Positions 36,400 through 45,444 of a stretch of DNA of 64,000 nt are shown piece by piece (the first letter of the stretch is position 1; each line of letters starts with the position of its first letter). A program made the translations under genes and the position numbers. The DNA is taken from NCBI RefSeq assembly GCF_003709565.1, contig NZ_QNRC01000016.1, positions 1 to 64,000 on the forward strand. The letters run 5' to 3'. Below the pieces are notes generated by a model. It saw only the letters and a list, made by a program, of their open reading frames with translations. It ran no database searches and was not told the origin of the DNA. The DNA is from Paracoccus sigandri (GTDB taxonomy: Bacteria; Pseudomonadota; Alphaproteobacteria; Rhodobacterales; Rhodobacteraceae).

Positions 36400-38628
36400 T
36401 CAGGCCTCTCCTCCTTCTTCCAGATCGAGTTTCGACAGGGGCAGGCTGCGCACGCGACGCCCGGTCAGGGTCGAGACCGCATTCGCCACCGCGGGCGGCA
36501 CGCCCGGCACGCCCGGTTCGCCGATGCCGCCCATGGGCGCCCCGCTTTCGACGATGCGCACATGGACGCGCGGCATCATCTCCGGCGTCAGGATCGGATA
36601 GCCGTCGTAATTGCGCGCCTGCGGCATGCCGTCCACATAGACGACCTCCTCGAACAGCGCAGAGGACAGCCCCAGCGCGACCGCCGAATTCACCTGCGCC
36701 TCGATGATCGCCGGGTTGACGATGCTGCCCGGATCGATGGCGACCCAGATGTCATGCACGACGACCTGGCCCTGCCGGATCGAGACCTCGGCGATCGTCG
36801 CCACCTCGCTGCCGAAGGGCGAGGCCATCGCGACGCCGCGCGCGCGCCGGCTGCCGTCCCCGGCCTCGAACGGGCCGCGCTTCCAGCCGCCGGACAGATC
36901 GGCGACCGCCTCCAGCAGGTTTCTGTGCCGCGGGCTGTCCGCCAGCAGGCGGTGGCGCAGCTCATAGGGATCCTGCTGCCCGGCATCGGCCATTTCGTCG
37001 AAGAAGGTCTCATAGAAGAAATCGTTCATCGAATGGCCGACCGAGCGCCAGAAGCCGATGATCGCCGGATCATCGACATGGACATGGCCGACGCGACGGT
37101 TCGGGATCGCATAGAGCTTGCCGGCGACGCCTTCGACGGCGGAGCTGTCGACCTTGTCCGGCTCGCGCCCGAACCAGCGGCCGGCCGGCCCCTCGCCCGC
37201 CGTCACCGCGTGCAGGGCCACCGGCAGCCCGTCATCGTCCAGCCCCGCGCGGAAGCGCGCGACGGAGATGGGGCGCAGGGTGTCGCGCAGGAATTCCTCC
37301 TCGCGGCTCCAGATCAGCTTGACGGGGCGGCCCACGGCTTTCGCCAGCAGGATCGCCTGCGGAAACGGATTCGCGGACTGATACAGGAAATGCCGCCCGA
37401 AGAAGCCGCCCAGCATCGGCGAATGGATGATGACCTGCTCGGGGGCGAGGCCTGCCACCCGCGCCGCGTCGGCCTGGAACATCTCGGGCGCCTGGTTCGG
37501 GACCCACAGCTCCAGCGTGCCATCATCGTTCCAGCGCGCCAGCGCCGAGGGCGGCTCCAGCTGGCCATGCGCCAGGTAGGGCGCGTCATAGCTCGCCTCG
37601 ACCACATGCGCCGCGCCGGCAAGCGCGGCGGCGGCGTCGCCTTCCGCCTCGAAATCGATGCCGTCGCCGGTCGTCCCCTTCAGCTGGGCCAGATGCGCTT
37701 CGGTCGAAAACTCGGCCGGCATGGCATGGGCCGTGCCCTGCGCGGGTTCGCTCCAGGTCACCTGCAGCGCCTCGACCGCCATCCGGGCGCGCCACCAGCT
37801 GCTGGCGACCACCGCCACCGCGCCGGGCAGCCGGTGGATCGAGTGGACGCCGGGCATGGCGCCGACCTCGGATTCGTTCTGCAGCTCATCCGGCTCGCCG
37901 CCCAGACGCGGGCTGTGCTGGACGGCGGCGTGCAGCATCCCCTCTAGCGAAAGATCGATGGTGTATTGCGTCTTGCCGGTCGATTTGTCCTGCGCATCCA
38001 GCCGCTGGACCGGCTTGCCGATCCAGCGGAAATCGGCGCTGTCGCGCAGGGCCGCATCCTCGGGCACCGGCAGGCCGGCAGCGGCATCGGCCAGATCGCC
38101 ATAGGGCAGGCCGCGCCCCGACGCCGCATGGACCACGCGCCCCGGTTCGGTCGAAAGCTCGTCCACCGGCACGTCAAGCTGCGCCGCCGCCGCCTGCAGC
38201 AGCATCATCCGCGCCGAGGCGCCCAGCCTGCGCATGGCATCATAGCTCATGCGCACCGACATGCTGCCGCCGGTAAAGCGCCCGCCGCCGACCAGCAGGT
38301 AATCCGGGCCGGGAGGCGCGTTCTCGACGGAAAAATTGGCCGGATCGACGTCCAGTTCCTCGCCGACGATCTGCGCCAGGGCGGTGAAGACGCCCTGCCC
38401 GCCCTCGTTGAAGGCGCTGCGGAACAGGACGGTGCTGTCGGGGCGGATCTCAAGGAAGGCGGAAACGCGGCTGCCGGGGGCGATGGTTTCCGCCGCCTGC
38501 GCAAGGGCGCGCCTCGCCGGCAGGTTCACCCCAAGCACCAGCGCCCCGAGCGAGGCGCCGATGAAGCCGCGACGCGACAGCTTGAACGGCTTGCCGGTCT
38601 GGCGGGCGTTGTGGAACATGTCGTTCAT
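36400..38628 (-). CDS. Molybdopterin-binding large subunit of an aldehyde/isoquinoline oxidoreductase (IorB-like)
   Basis: This 742-residue protein of the xanthine dehydrogenase superfamily starts with a twin-arginine signal, SRRGFIGASLGALVLGVNLPARRALA, so the holoenzyme should be exported folded to the periplasm. Molybdopterin-contact regions visible include GGGRFTGGSMSVRMSYDAMRRLGA and GGFFGRHFLYQS. The C-terminal GGIGEPGVPGVPPAVANA holds the catalytic Glu. The split organisation with a separate small [2Fe-2S] subunit and no FAD subunit is the IorAB plan. The substrate (aldehyde, N-heterocycle) is not known. It is 11 bp after the small-subunit gene and 14 bp before the XdhC gene. Confidence 0.9.
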   Translation of the reverse strand: MNDMFHNARQTGKPFKLSRRGFIGASLGALVLGVNLPARRALAQAAETIAPGSRVSAFLEIRPDSTVLFRSAFNEGGQGVFTALAQIVGEELDVDPANFSVENAPPGPDYLLVGGGRFTGGSMSVRMSYDAMRRLGASARMMLLQAAAAQLDVPVDELSTEPGRVVHAASGRGLPYGDLADAAAGLPVPEDAALRDSADFRWIGKPVQRLDAQDKSTGKTQYTIDLSLEGMLHAAVQHSPRLGGEPDELQNESEVGAMPGVHSIHRLPGAVAVVASSWWRARMAVEALQVTWSEPAQGTAHAMPAEFSTEAHLAQLKGTTGDGIDFEAEGDAAAALAGAAHVVEASYDAPYLAHGQLEPPSALARWNDDGTLELWVPNQAPEMFQADAARVAGLAPEQVIIHSPMLGGFFGRHFLYQSANPFPQAILLAKAVGRPVKLIWSREEEFLRDTLRPISVARFRAGLDDDGLPVALHAVTAGEGPAGRWFGREPDKVDSSAVEGVAGKLYAIPNRRVGHVHVDDPAIIGFWRSVGHSMNDFFYETFFDEMADAGQQDPYELRHRLLADSPRHRNLLEAVADLSGGWKRGPFEAGDGSRRARGVAMASPFGSEVATIAEVSIRQGQVVVHDIWVAIDPGSIVNPAIIEAQVNSAVALGLSSALFEEVVYVDGMPQARNYDGYPILTPEMMPRVHVRIVESGAPMGGIGEPGVPGVPPAVANAVSTLTGRRVRSLPLSKLDLEEGGEA

Positions 38629-38639
38629 TTTCCGCCCCC

Positions 38640-39086
38640 CTACGCCTGCGCCGCGTCGCGGACGGCCGCCGCGATGGCGTTATAGGTGCCGCAGCGGCAC
38701 AGATTGACCATCGCGCCCGCGATGTCGTCGTCGTCCGGCTGCGGGGTTTCCTTCAGCAGCGCCGTTGCCGCCATCACCTGCCCCGACTGGCAATAGCCGC
38801 ATTGCGGCACCTGGTGGGCGACCCAGGCCTGGACCACCTTGCGGCCGACCGGATCGTCCTCGACGGCCTCGATGGTGGTGATCTCGGCCCCGGCCACGCT
38901 GTCCACCGGGGTCACGCAGGATCGCGTCGCCATGCCGTCGACAAGCACCGTGCAGGCCCCGCATTGCGCGACGCCGCAGCCATATTTGGTGCCGGTCATG
39001 CCCAATTCGTCGCGCAGCACCCAGAGAAGCGGGGTATCGGGCTCGATATCGATCTGGTGCGTGGTTCCGTTGATCGTCAGATCCAT
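38640..39086 (-). CDS. [2Fe-2S] small subunit of the same molybdenum hydroxylase (IorA-like)
   Basis: This 148-residue electron-transfer subunit has the plant-type [2Fe-2S] motif KYGCGVAQCGACTVLVDG plus RSC, and the second cluster motif CGYCQSGQVMAATALL with NLCRCGTYNAI. Both clusters are complete. The start at 39086 (MDLTING) has GAGGAG at a good distance; the longer frame to 39206 has none. It likely rides with the Tat-exported large subunit as a folded complex. Confidence 0.93.
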   Translation of the reverse strand: MDLTINGTTHQIDIEPDTPLLWVLRDELGMTGTKYGCGVAQCGACTVLVDGMATRSCVTPVDSVAGAEITTIEAVEDDPVGRKVVQAWVAHQVPQCGYCQSGQVMAATALLKETPQPDDDDIAGAMVNLCRCGTYNAIAAAVRDAAQA

Positions 39087-39365
39087 GGGTTTGCTCCTCA
39101 GCTTTGAAGTGGCACGGGGACGTTTCGGCCGCTGCTTCAGACACCCGGTCGAGCATTGCGGTGATCCCACCACCTGGCGAGGGAAGGATCCCCCGACATG
39201 GCGCAAATGTCCATCATATCATTGATGAGAGCCCGGTTTCAGGCGCAGATCATCGATTTCCTCAATGAATTGGAGGCTTTCCGCGATCTCGTTTTCGTTT
39301 GGGCGACTGCCCCCCGTCGTGCTGTGCCCGGTCCGGCGCCGGAGGGGGTTCTTACGGCGCCGACA
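39087..39365. other. 279-bp stretch with no supported gene
   Basis: It holds the promoter side of the IorA-like gene and the downstream side of the oxygenase gene. A plus-strand open frame beginning at 39198 (MAQMSIISLMRARF) and a minus-strand frame (NEIAESLQFIEEIDDL) both have protein-like composition for about 30 residues, but neither matches a family I know and neither is convincing as a gene. Confidence 0.35.
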
Positions 39366-40081
39366 TCACGTCGCGTCGTGGAAGATGATCCCCAGCGTGT
39401 GGCGCCGGCCGCTTCGGAGGGTGCTGACGCCGTGGCGCATGTTCACGCGGTAATCGCCCCGGCTGCCGCGCACCGGGCGGTGATGCACGGCGAAGGCGAC
39501 GGCATCGCCCTGGCGCAGCGGCACGACCTCGGCCCGGCTCTGCATCCGGGGGCGCTGTTCGGTCAGCACGAACTCGCCGCCGGTGAAATCGCGCCCAGGC
39601 TCGGACAGCAGGAAGGCCACCTGCAGGGGAAAGGCCAGGTCGCCGTAAAGGTCCTGGTGCAGGCAGTTGAAATCGCCCGGCCCGTATTGCAACAGCAGCG
39701 GCGTCGGGCGGGTCTGGCCCGCCGCATGGCACTGCTGCAGGAAGGCCTCCAGCGTGCCGGGATAGCGGGTGCCGATCGCCATGCGCGCGTTCCAGCCATT
39801 CGCCACCGCCGCCAGATGCAGATAGAGCCCGGCGCGCAGTTCCGCCACCAGGTCCGGCAGCGGATAGCTGAAATAGCGGTATTCGCCCTGGCCGAAGCCG
39901 TGCCGGGCCATGTGGATATGGCTGCGGAAATGGCCTTCCTGCGGATAGAGCGCCGCCAGATCGCGGCACTCGGCGGCCGTCAGCAGGCCGGGCAGGATCG
40001 CGCAGCCATGCCGGTCCAGTTCCGCCCCGAAACCCGCCCAGTCCCGCGCGGCCAGCCGCTGCTGCAAGGTCGCGGGGGCGC

Positions 40082-40085
<4 letters not shown>
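39366..40085 (-). CDS. 2-oxoglutarate/Fe(II)-dependent oxygenase, DUF2086-like
   Basis: This 239-residue protein has the double-stranded beta-helix oxygenase marks: the iron ligands His and Asp in LHQDLYGD, a distal His in AVHHRPVRG, and an Arg for 2-oxoglutarate near NMRHGVSTL. The N-terminal half (GCAILPGLLTAAECRDLAALYP) resembles prolyl-hydroxylase-like proteins. Its start overlaps the stop of ada by four bases, so the two are co-translated. By context it may act in alkylation damage repair, as AlkB does, but it is not an AlkB sequence; the substrate is inferred only. Confidence 0.85.
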
Positions 40086-41152
<1,067 letters not shown>

Positions 41153-41306
41153 CGCTCGGCTCCTTCCATCACATAGGTCGTGATGATAGGCGCCGCCACC
41201 GCCCCGCCGCGTCCCGACCCTTGCTTTCAAATCCGAAGGGCAGGCCCGGCAGCGGGACAAGCGCCGCTGCCGCCGCTTCCGCTGGTCCGGCCTTTGATCC
41301 GGCGGG

Positions 41307-42110
41307 TCAGGCGCCCGCCATCCGGTGCCGCCCGATGGGCAGCATCATCGGCCGCCCCGAGACCGGGTCCGGGATGATCCGGCTGTCCAGCCCGAAGACC
41401 GCCCGCACATTCGCCGCCGTCAGCACCTCGTCCGGGCTGCCCGACACATGCAGCCGCCCCGCCGCCATCGCCACCAGGTGATCGGCATAGCGCGCGGCAA
41501 GGTTCAGGTCGTGCAGCACCATCACGATGGTCGTGCCGCGCCGCTGGTTCAGGTCGCACAGCAGGTCCAGCACCTCGACCTGATGGGCGATGTCCAGGAA
41601 GGTCGTCGGCTCGTCCAGCAGCAGCAGGTCGGTCTCCTGCGCCAGCGCCATCGCGATCCAGACGCGCTGGCGCTGCCCGCCCGACAACTCGTCCACGGCG
41701 CGCTCGGCCAGGTCGGTGGTGCGGGTGGCCTCCAGCGCGGCGGCGACGGCCTCGTCGTCGGCGCGGTTCCAGCGCGACAGGATGCCGTGATGCGGATGGC
41801 GGCCGCGGCTGACCAGGTCGGCGACGGTGATCCCCTCGGGCGCCACGGGCGATTGCGGCAAGAGGCCCAGCACCTGCGCCAGCTTGCGCGGCGCCATGCG
41901 ATGCACTGCCTTGCCGTCCAGCAGCACCTGCCCGCCGCGCGGCGCCAGCAGCCGCGACATCGCGCGCAGCAGCGTCGATTTCCCGCAGGCATTGGCCCCG
42001 ACGATCGCCGTCACCCGGCCCGGCAGCACGTCGAGGTTCAGCCCCTGAAGGATCAGCCGGTCGCCATAGCCGGCCGACAGCTGCTGGACGGAAAGGGTAT
42101 GGGCGGTCAC
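41307..42110 (-). CDS. Iron-siderophore ABC transporter ATP-binding protein (FecE/FepC-like)
   Basis: This 267-residue ATPase has Walker A VGANACGKSTLLRA, signature ELSGGQRQRVWIAMALAQ, and Walker B LLLLDEPTTFLDIAHQ. The ISRGRHPH-like block VSRGRHPHHGIL is typical of iron-siderophore ATPases. The start is GTG at 42110, overlapping the stop of the permease gene (GTGA). It is the last gene of a four-gene uptake operon. Confidence 0.93.
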   Translation of the reverse strand: MTAHTLSVQQLSAGYGDRLILQGLNLDVLPGRVTAIVGANACGKSTLLRAMSRLLAPRGGQVLLDGKAVHRMAPRKLAQVLGLLPQSPVAPEGITVADLVSRGRHPHHGILSRWNRADDEAVAAALEATRTTDLAERAVDELSGGQRQRVWIAMALAQETDLLLLDEPTTFLDIAHQVEVLDLLCDLNQRRGTTIVMVLHDLNLAARYADHLVAMAAGRLHVSGSPDEVLTAANVRAVFGLDSRIIPDPVSGRPMMLPIGRHRMAGA

Positions 42111-43132
42111 AGCGACGCTCCGGTGCGGTTGACGTGGATGATGAGGTAGATCAGGTAGGGCGCGCCAAGCGCCCCGGTCACGACGCCGACCGGATAGCGC
42201 CCCGGCAGCAGGAACTGCCCCGCATAGTCGCCGGCCAGCACCAGCGCCGCGCCCACCAGCGCGGCGGGCAGCAGGGCCGAGCCGTTCGGCCCGACGATCC
42301 GCGCCGCGATCGGCCCGGCCAGGAAGGCGACGAAGGAGATCGGCCCGACCACCGCCGTCGCCACCGCGATCAGCCCGACCGCCGCGACCACCACGACCGC
42401 GCGGGTCCGCCCGACATCGGTGCCAAGCGCCGAGGCCGCGTCGTCGCCCAGCCGCAGCGCCTCCAGATCCCGCGTGCGCATCACCAGAAGCCCGCCGAAG
42501 ACCAGCAGCGACAGCAGCACCGGCACGGCCTGCGCCAGCTGCGCGCCGTTCAGGCTGCCCGCCAGCCAGCGGATCGCCTCTTGCAGGTCCCACGAGGGCG
42601 CGCGCGACAGCGTGTAGGAGATGAAGCTCTGCATCATCGCCTGCACGCCGATGCCGACCAGGATCAGCCGCGTGCCCGCGACGCCGCCGCGAAAGGACAG
42701 CGCATAGATCGCGATCGCGACGCCAAGCCCGGCGACGACCGCAAAGACCGACACCGCCGCGCCGTCGAGGCCCATGACGACGATGGCGAAGACCGCCGCG
42801 GCGCTGGCGCCCGAGCTGATGCCGATGATGTCGGGGCTGGCCAGCGGGTTGCGCAGCATGATCTGGAAGGCCGCGCCGCCAAGGCCGAAGGACAGGCCCG
42901 CAAGGATCGCCAGGACCGCGCGCGGGAGGCGCAGCTGGCCGACGGTGAAAGAGGCGCCCGGCACCTCCTGCCCGGCCAGCACCCGCAGCACGTCCTGCGG
43001 CGGGGTGAAGCTCTGGCCCAGCATCAGCGTGACGGCAAACCCCGCCGCCAGCAGGACCAGCGCCGTCCAGATCACCCGGCTGCGGTAACGCGCGCGGCGC
43101 AGGCGCCCGGCGGTGATGGCCTCGGCGGTCAT
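42107..43132 (-). CDS. Iron-siderophore ABC transporter permease (FecD/FepG-like)
   Basis: This 341-residue FecCD-family permease has RLPRAVLAILAGLSFGLGGAAFQIMLRNPLASPDIIGISSGA, the classic block for the coupling region, and GPISFVAFLAGPIAARIVG near the C-terminus. About ten hydrophobic segments are visible. It overlaps both neighbours by four bases. It forms a heterodimer with the next permease. Confidence 0.93.
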   Translation of the reverse strand: MTAEAITAGRLRRARYRSRVIWTALVLLAAGFAVTLMLGQSFTPPQDVLRVLAGQEVPGASFTVGQLRLPRAVLAILAGLSFGLGGAAFQIMLRNPLASPDIIGISSGASAAAVFAIVVMGLDGAAVSVFAVVAGLGVAIAIYALSFRGGVAGTRLILVGIGVQAMMQSFISYTLSRAPSWDLQEAIRWLAGSLNGAQLAQAVPVLLSLLVFGGLLVMRTRDLEALRLGDDAASALGTDVGRTRAVVVVAAVGLIAVATAVVGPISFVAFLAGPIAARIVGPNGSALLPAALVGAALVLAGDYAGQFLLPGRYPVGVVTGALGAPYLIYLIIHVNRTGASL

Positions 43133-44154
43133 AGGTCCCGGACCCTCTGGCGGCGGACGATCCAGATGAAGAAGGGCGCGCCGATGAAGGCGGTGACGAT
43201 GCCCACGTCCAGCTCTGCGGGGCGGGCGATGATGCGGCCGGCGACGTCGGAGGCGACCAGCAGCGCCGCGCCGGTCAGGGCCGAGAAGGGCAGCAGCCAG
43301 CGATGATCGACCCCCACCAGCAACCGGCACAGATGCGGCACGATCAGCCCGACGAAGCCGATGGGCCCGCAGACCGCCGTTGTCGCTCCGCAGAGCAGGA
43401 TCGCCGACAGCGCCGCCATGGCGCGCGCAAGTGCGACACGCTCGCCCAGTCCCGCCGCCATCTCGTCCCCAAGCGCCAGAGAGTTCAGCTTGCGCGCCGA
43501 GGCCATCGCCAGCAAAAGCCCCGCCGCCAGGAAGGGCAGCACGGGCCCCATCCGCGCGAAGGTCGCCCCGCCGACGCCGCCGATCTGCCAGGCCTGCAGG
43601 CCGCCGGCGATGTCGCCGCGCGTCAGCATCACCGCCACCACCAGCGAATAAAGCGCGATCGAGGTCGCCGTCCCCGCCAGCGCCAGCTTCAGCGGCGTCG
43701 CGCCGCCCCGGCCAAGCGAGCCGATGGCATAGACGAAGACCGCCGTCGCGCCCGCGCCGAGGATCGCGACCCAGATGAAGCTCTGCGCGGCGCTGATCTG
43801 GAACCACGCCACCGCGACGACGACGGCCAGCGCCGCGCCGGTATTCACCCCCAGGATGCCCGGATCGGCCAGCGGATTGCGCGTCACGCCCTGCATCAGC
43901 GCCCCCGAAAGACCAAGGGAGGCGCCGGCCAGAACCGCCAGGACCGTGCGCGGAATGCGCGCCGAGACGGCGGCCTGCGCAATCGTGCCGACCTCGCCTC
44001 GCAGCCCGGCAAGGATGTCGTCAAGCCCCACCTGCCGCGTGCCGATGGCCACCGACAGCGCGCCAAGCAGCAGCAGCGCGGCCAGCACCACAACCAGCCA
44101 CAGCAGGCGCGCGCGCGCCGGGCTGCGCAGCGGGATGGTCGCGGCCTCGGTCAT
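43129..44154 (-). CDS. Iron-siderophore ABC transporter permease (FecC/FepD-like)
   Basis: This 341-residue FecCD permease has RIPRTVLAVLAGASLGLSGALMQGVTRNPLADPGILGVNTGA and GPIGFVGLIVPHLCRLLVGVDHRWLLPFSAL, the second being strongly conserved in the family. Its start overlaps the stop of the binding-protein gene by four bases. Confidence 0.94.
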   Translation of the reverse strand: MTEAATIPLRSPARARLLWLVVVLAALLLLGALSVAIGTRQVGLDDILAGLRGEVGTIAQAAVSARIPRTVLAVLAGASLGLSGALMQGVTRNPLADPGILGVNTGAALAVVVAVAWFQISAAQSFIWVAILGAGATAVFVYAIGSLGRGGATPLKLALAGTATSIALYSLVVAVMLTRGDIAGGLQAWQIGGVGGATFARMGPVLPFLAAGLLLAMASARKLNSLALGDEMAAGLGERVALARAMAALSAILLCGATTAVCGPIGFVGLIVPHLCRLLVGVDHRWLLPFSALTGAALLVASDVAGRIIARPAELDVGIVTAFIGAPFFIWIVRRQRVRDL

Positions 44155-45134
44155 TCGGCTTTCTGCGCGGCCTCGGCCAGCATGGCGACGTAATCGTCCA
44201 GCACCCAGGCGATGCCCAGGGGCGTCGGATTCGCCGCGTTCCCGACCGGATCGTTCTTCAGCATGACGATGCTGTCATTGGCGACGGCGGGCATGTGGCT
44301 GACCAGCGGATCGACCTTCATCGCGGCCAGAAGCAGCAGGCTGCCATAGGTCACGACGATGTCCACATCCTCGAAGGCGTCGATGTTCTCGGCGCTGACC
44401 GAGCCGGCGAACCTGCCCGGCTGGCTGGCGTCCACGACGCTTTTCGGCATGGAAAGGCCAAGATCCTGGAAGAACTTCACCCGCGTGTCGTTGGCCGTGT
44501 AGAAATTCACGACGCTGAGATTCGTGGTGTCCAGATGCGTCACGAACATCGCGGTCTTGCCCTGCAAGGCGGGATGCGCGGCCAGCGTGTCGGCGATCTG
44601 CGCCTCCATCGCCGCGATCAGCGCCTCGCCCTCGGCCGCCATGCCCATGCCCGCGCTGTTCATGCGGATCATCTGCCGCCAATCGGTGGTCCAGGGCGAG
44701 TCCGGGTAGGCGACGACCGGGGCGATCCGGCTCAGCGTGTCGTAATCGGCCTGCGTCAGCCCGGAATAGGCGGCCAGGATCACGTCGGGGGCGGTCGCCG
44801 CGACGGCCTCGAAATCGATGCCGTCGCCCTCGTCGAACAGGGCGGGGGTGTCCTCGCCCAGTTCGGCCAACTTCTCCTCGACCCAGGGCAGCACGCCATC
44901 GCCATCGTCATCGCCGTAATTCGCCGCCGCCATGCCCACCGGCACCACCCCCAGCGCCAGCGGCACCTCGTGATTTCCCGAGGCGACCGTCGCCACCCGC
45001 TGCGGCTTTTCCGTGATCGTCGTGGTGCCGAAGGCGTGCGGGATGCTGACGGGAAACCCGGCCTCATCCGCAGGGGCGGGGGCGGCAGTCGTCATCAGGA
45101 CCAGCATCGCAGGGCGCAGAATCCGCATCGTCAT
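44151..45134 (-). CDS. Iron-siderophore ABC transporter substrate-binding protein (FecB/FepB-like)
   Basis: This protein of about 327 residues has a Sec signal (MRILRPAMLVLMTTAAPAPADE) and the class III binding fold: HAFGTTTITEKPQRVATVASGNHEVPLALGVVPVG near the mature N-terminus, and ILAAYSGLTQADYDTLSRIAPVVAY. It is soluble rather than a lipoprotein, as no lipobox Cys is seen. The start is ATG at 45134 with AGGAAAGG upstream; an ATG at 45128 is possible. First gene of the operon that runs to the ATPase, and divergent from the receptor gene. Confidence 0.92.
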   Translation of the reverse strand: MTMRILRPAMLVLMTTAAPAPADEAGFPVSIPHAFGTTTITEKPQRVATVASGNHEVPLALGVVPVGMAAANYGDDDGDGVLPWVEEKLAELGEDTPALFDEGDGIDFEAVAATAPDVILAAYSGLTQADYDTLSRIAPVVAYPDSPWTTDWRQMIRMNSAGMGMAAEGEALIAAMEAQIADTLAAHPALQGKTAMFVTHLDTTNLSVVNFYTANDTRVKFFQDLGLSMPKSVVDASQPGRFAGSVSAENIDAFEDVDIVVTYGSLLLLAAMKVDPLVSHMPAVANDSIVMLKNDPVGNAANPTPLGIAWVLDDYVAMLAEAAQKAE

Positions 45135-45444
45135 GGCCTTTCCTGGCAGGTTTGCCTGCGGATTTCCCGCGCAAGGGGACATGCGTCAACCCGTGCCGGC
45201 CAGGGTATCCGCATTTTCCCAAAGATTCCGACAAAAAAAGTGGGATTCTACAAGACAGGCCCGCGCCGCCGGCCCTAGAAGCGCCGCCAGCATGATCGCC
45301 ACGCCGTCCCTGCCCCAGCCTCGGGCCCTGCCCCAGACTCGGGCGCGGAGGGCTTGACGTCATTCCAGGGCCAGCCAGCCTCGGACCCCTTCTGATCCGC
45401 AGGCAGCCAGCAGCAACGACAACATCCATGCGGGACCTTGAACC
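45135..45444. promoter_or_regulatory. Divergent promoter region between the siderophore binding protein and receptor genes
   Basis: This 310-bp gap must hold both iron-responsive promoters. There is an AT-rich patch near 45225-45255 (with an a7 run and tgggattctac). I cannot recognise a good Fur, Irr or RirA box by eye. An 18-bp tandem duplication (ccctgccccag-C/A-ctcggg) lies at 45308-45343. Confidence 0.4.
45308..45343. repeat. 18-bp tandem duplication
   Basis: Two adjacent copies of ccctgccccag-N-ctcggg (45308-45325 and 45326-45343) differ at one base. They lie about 100 bp before the TonB-dependent receptor gene, in its likely upstream region. Confidence 0.7.

Noticed and set aside
45183..45300. 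Fur-type box in the divergent iron promoter
   Set aside because: No clear palindrome with GATAATGATAATCATTATC-like pattern; AT-rich bases alone are not enough.
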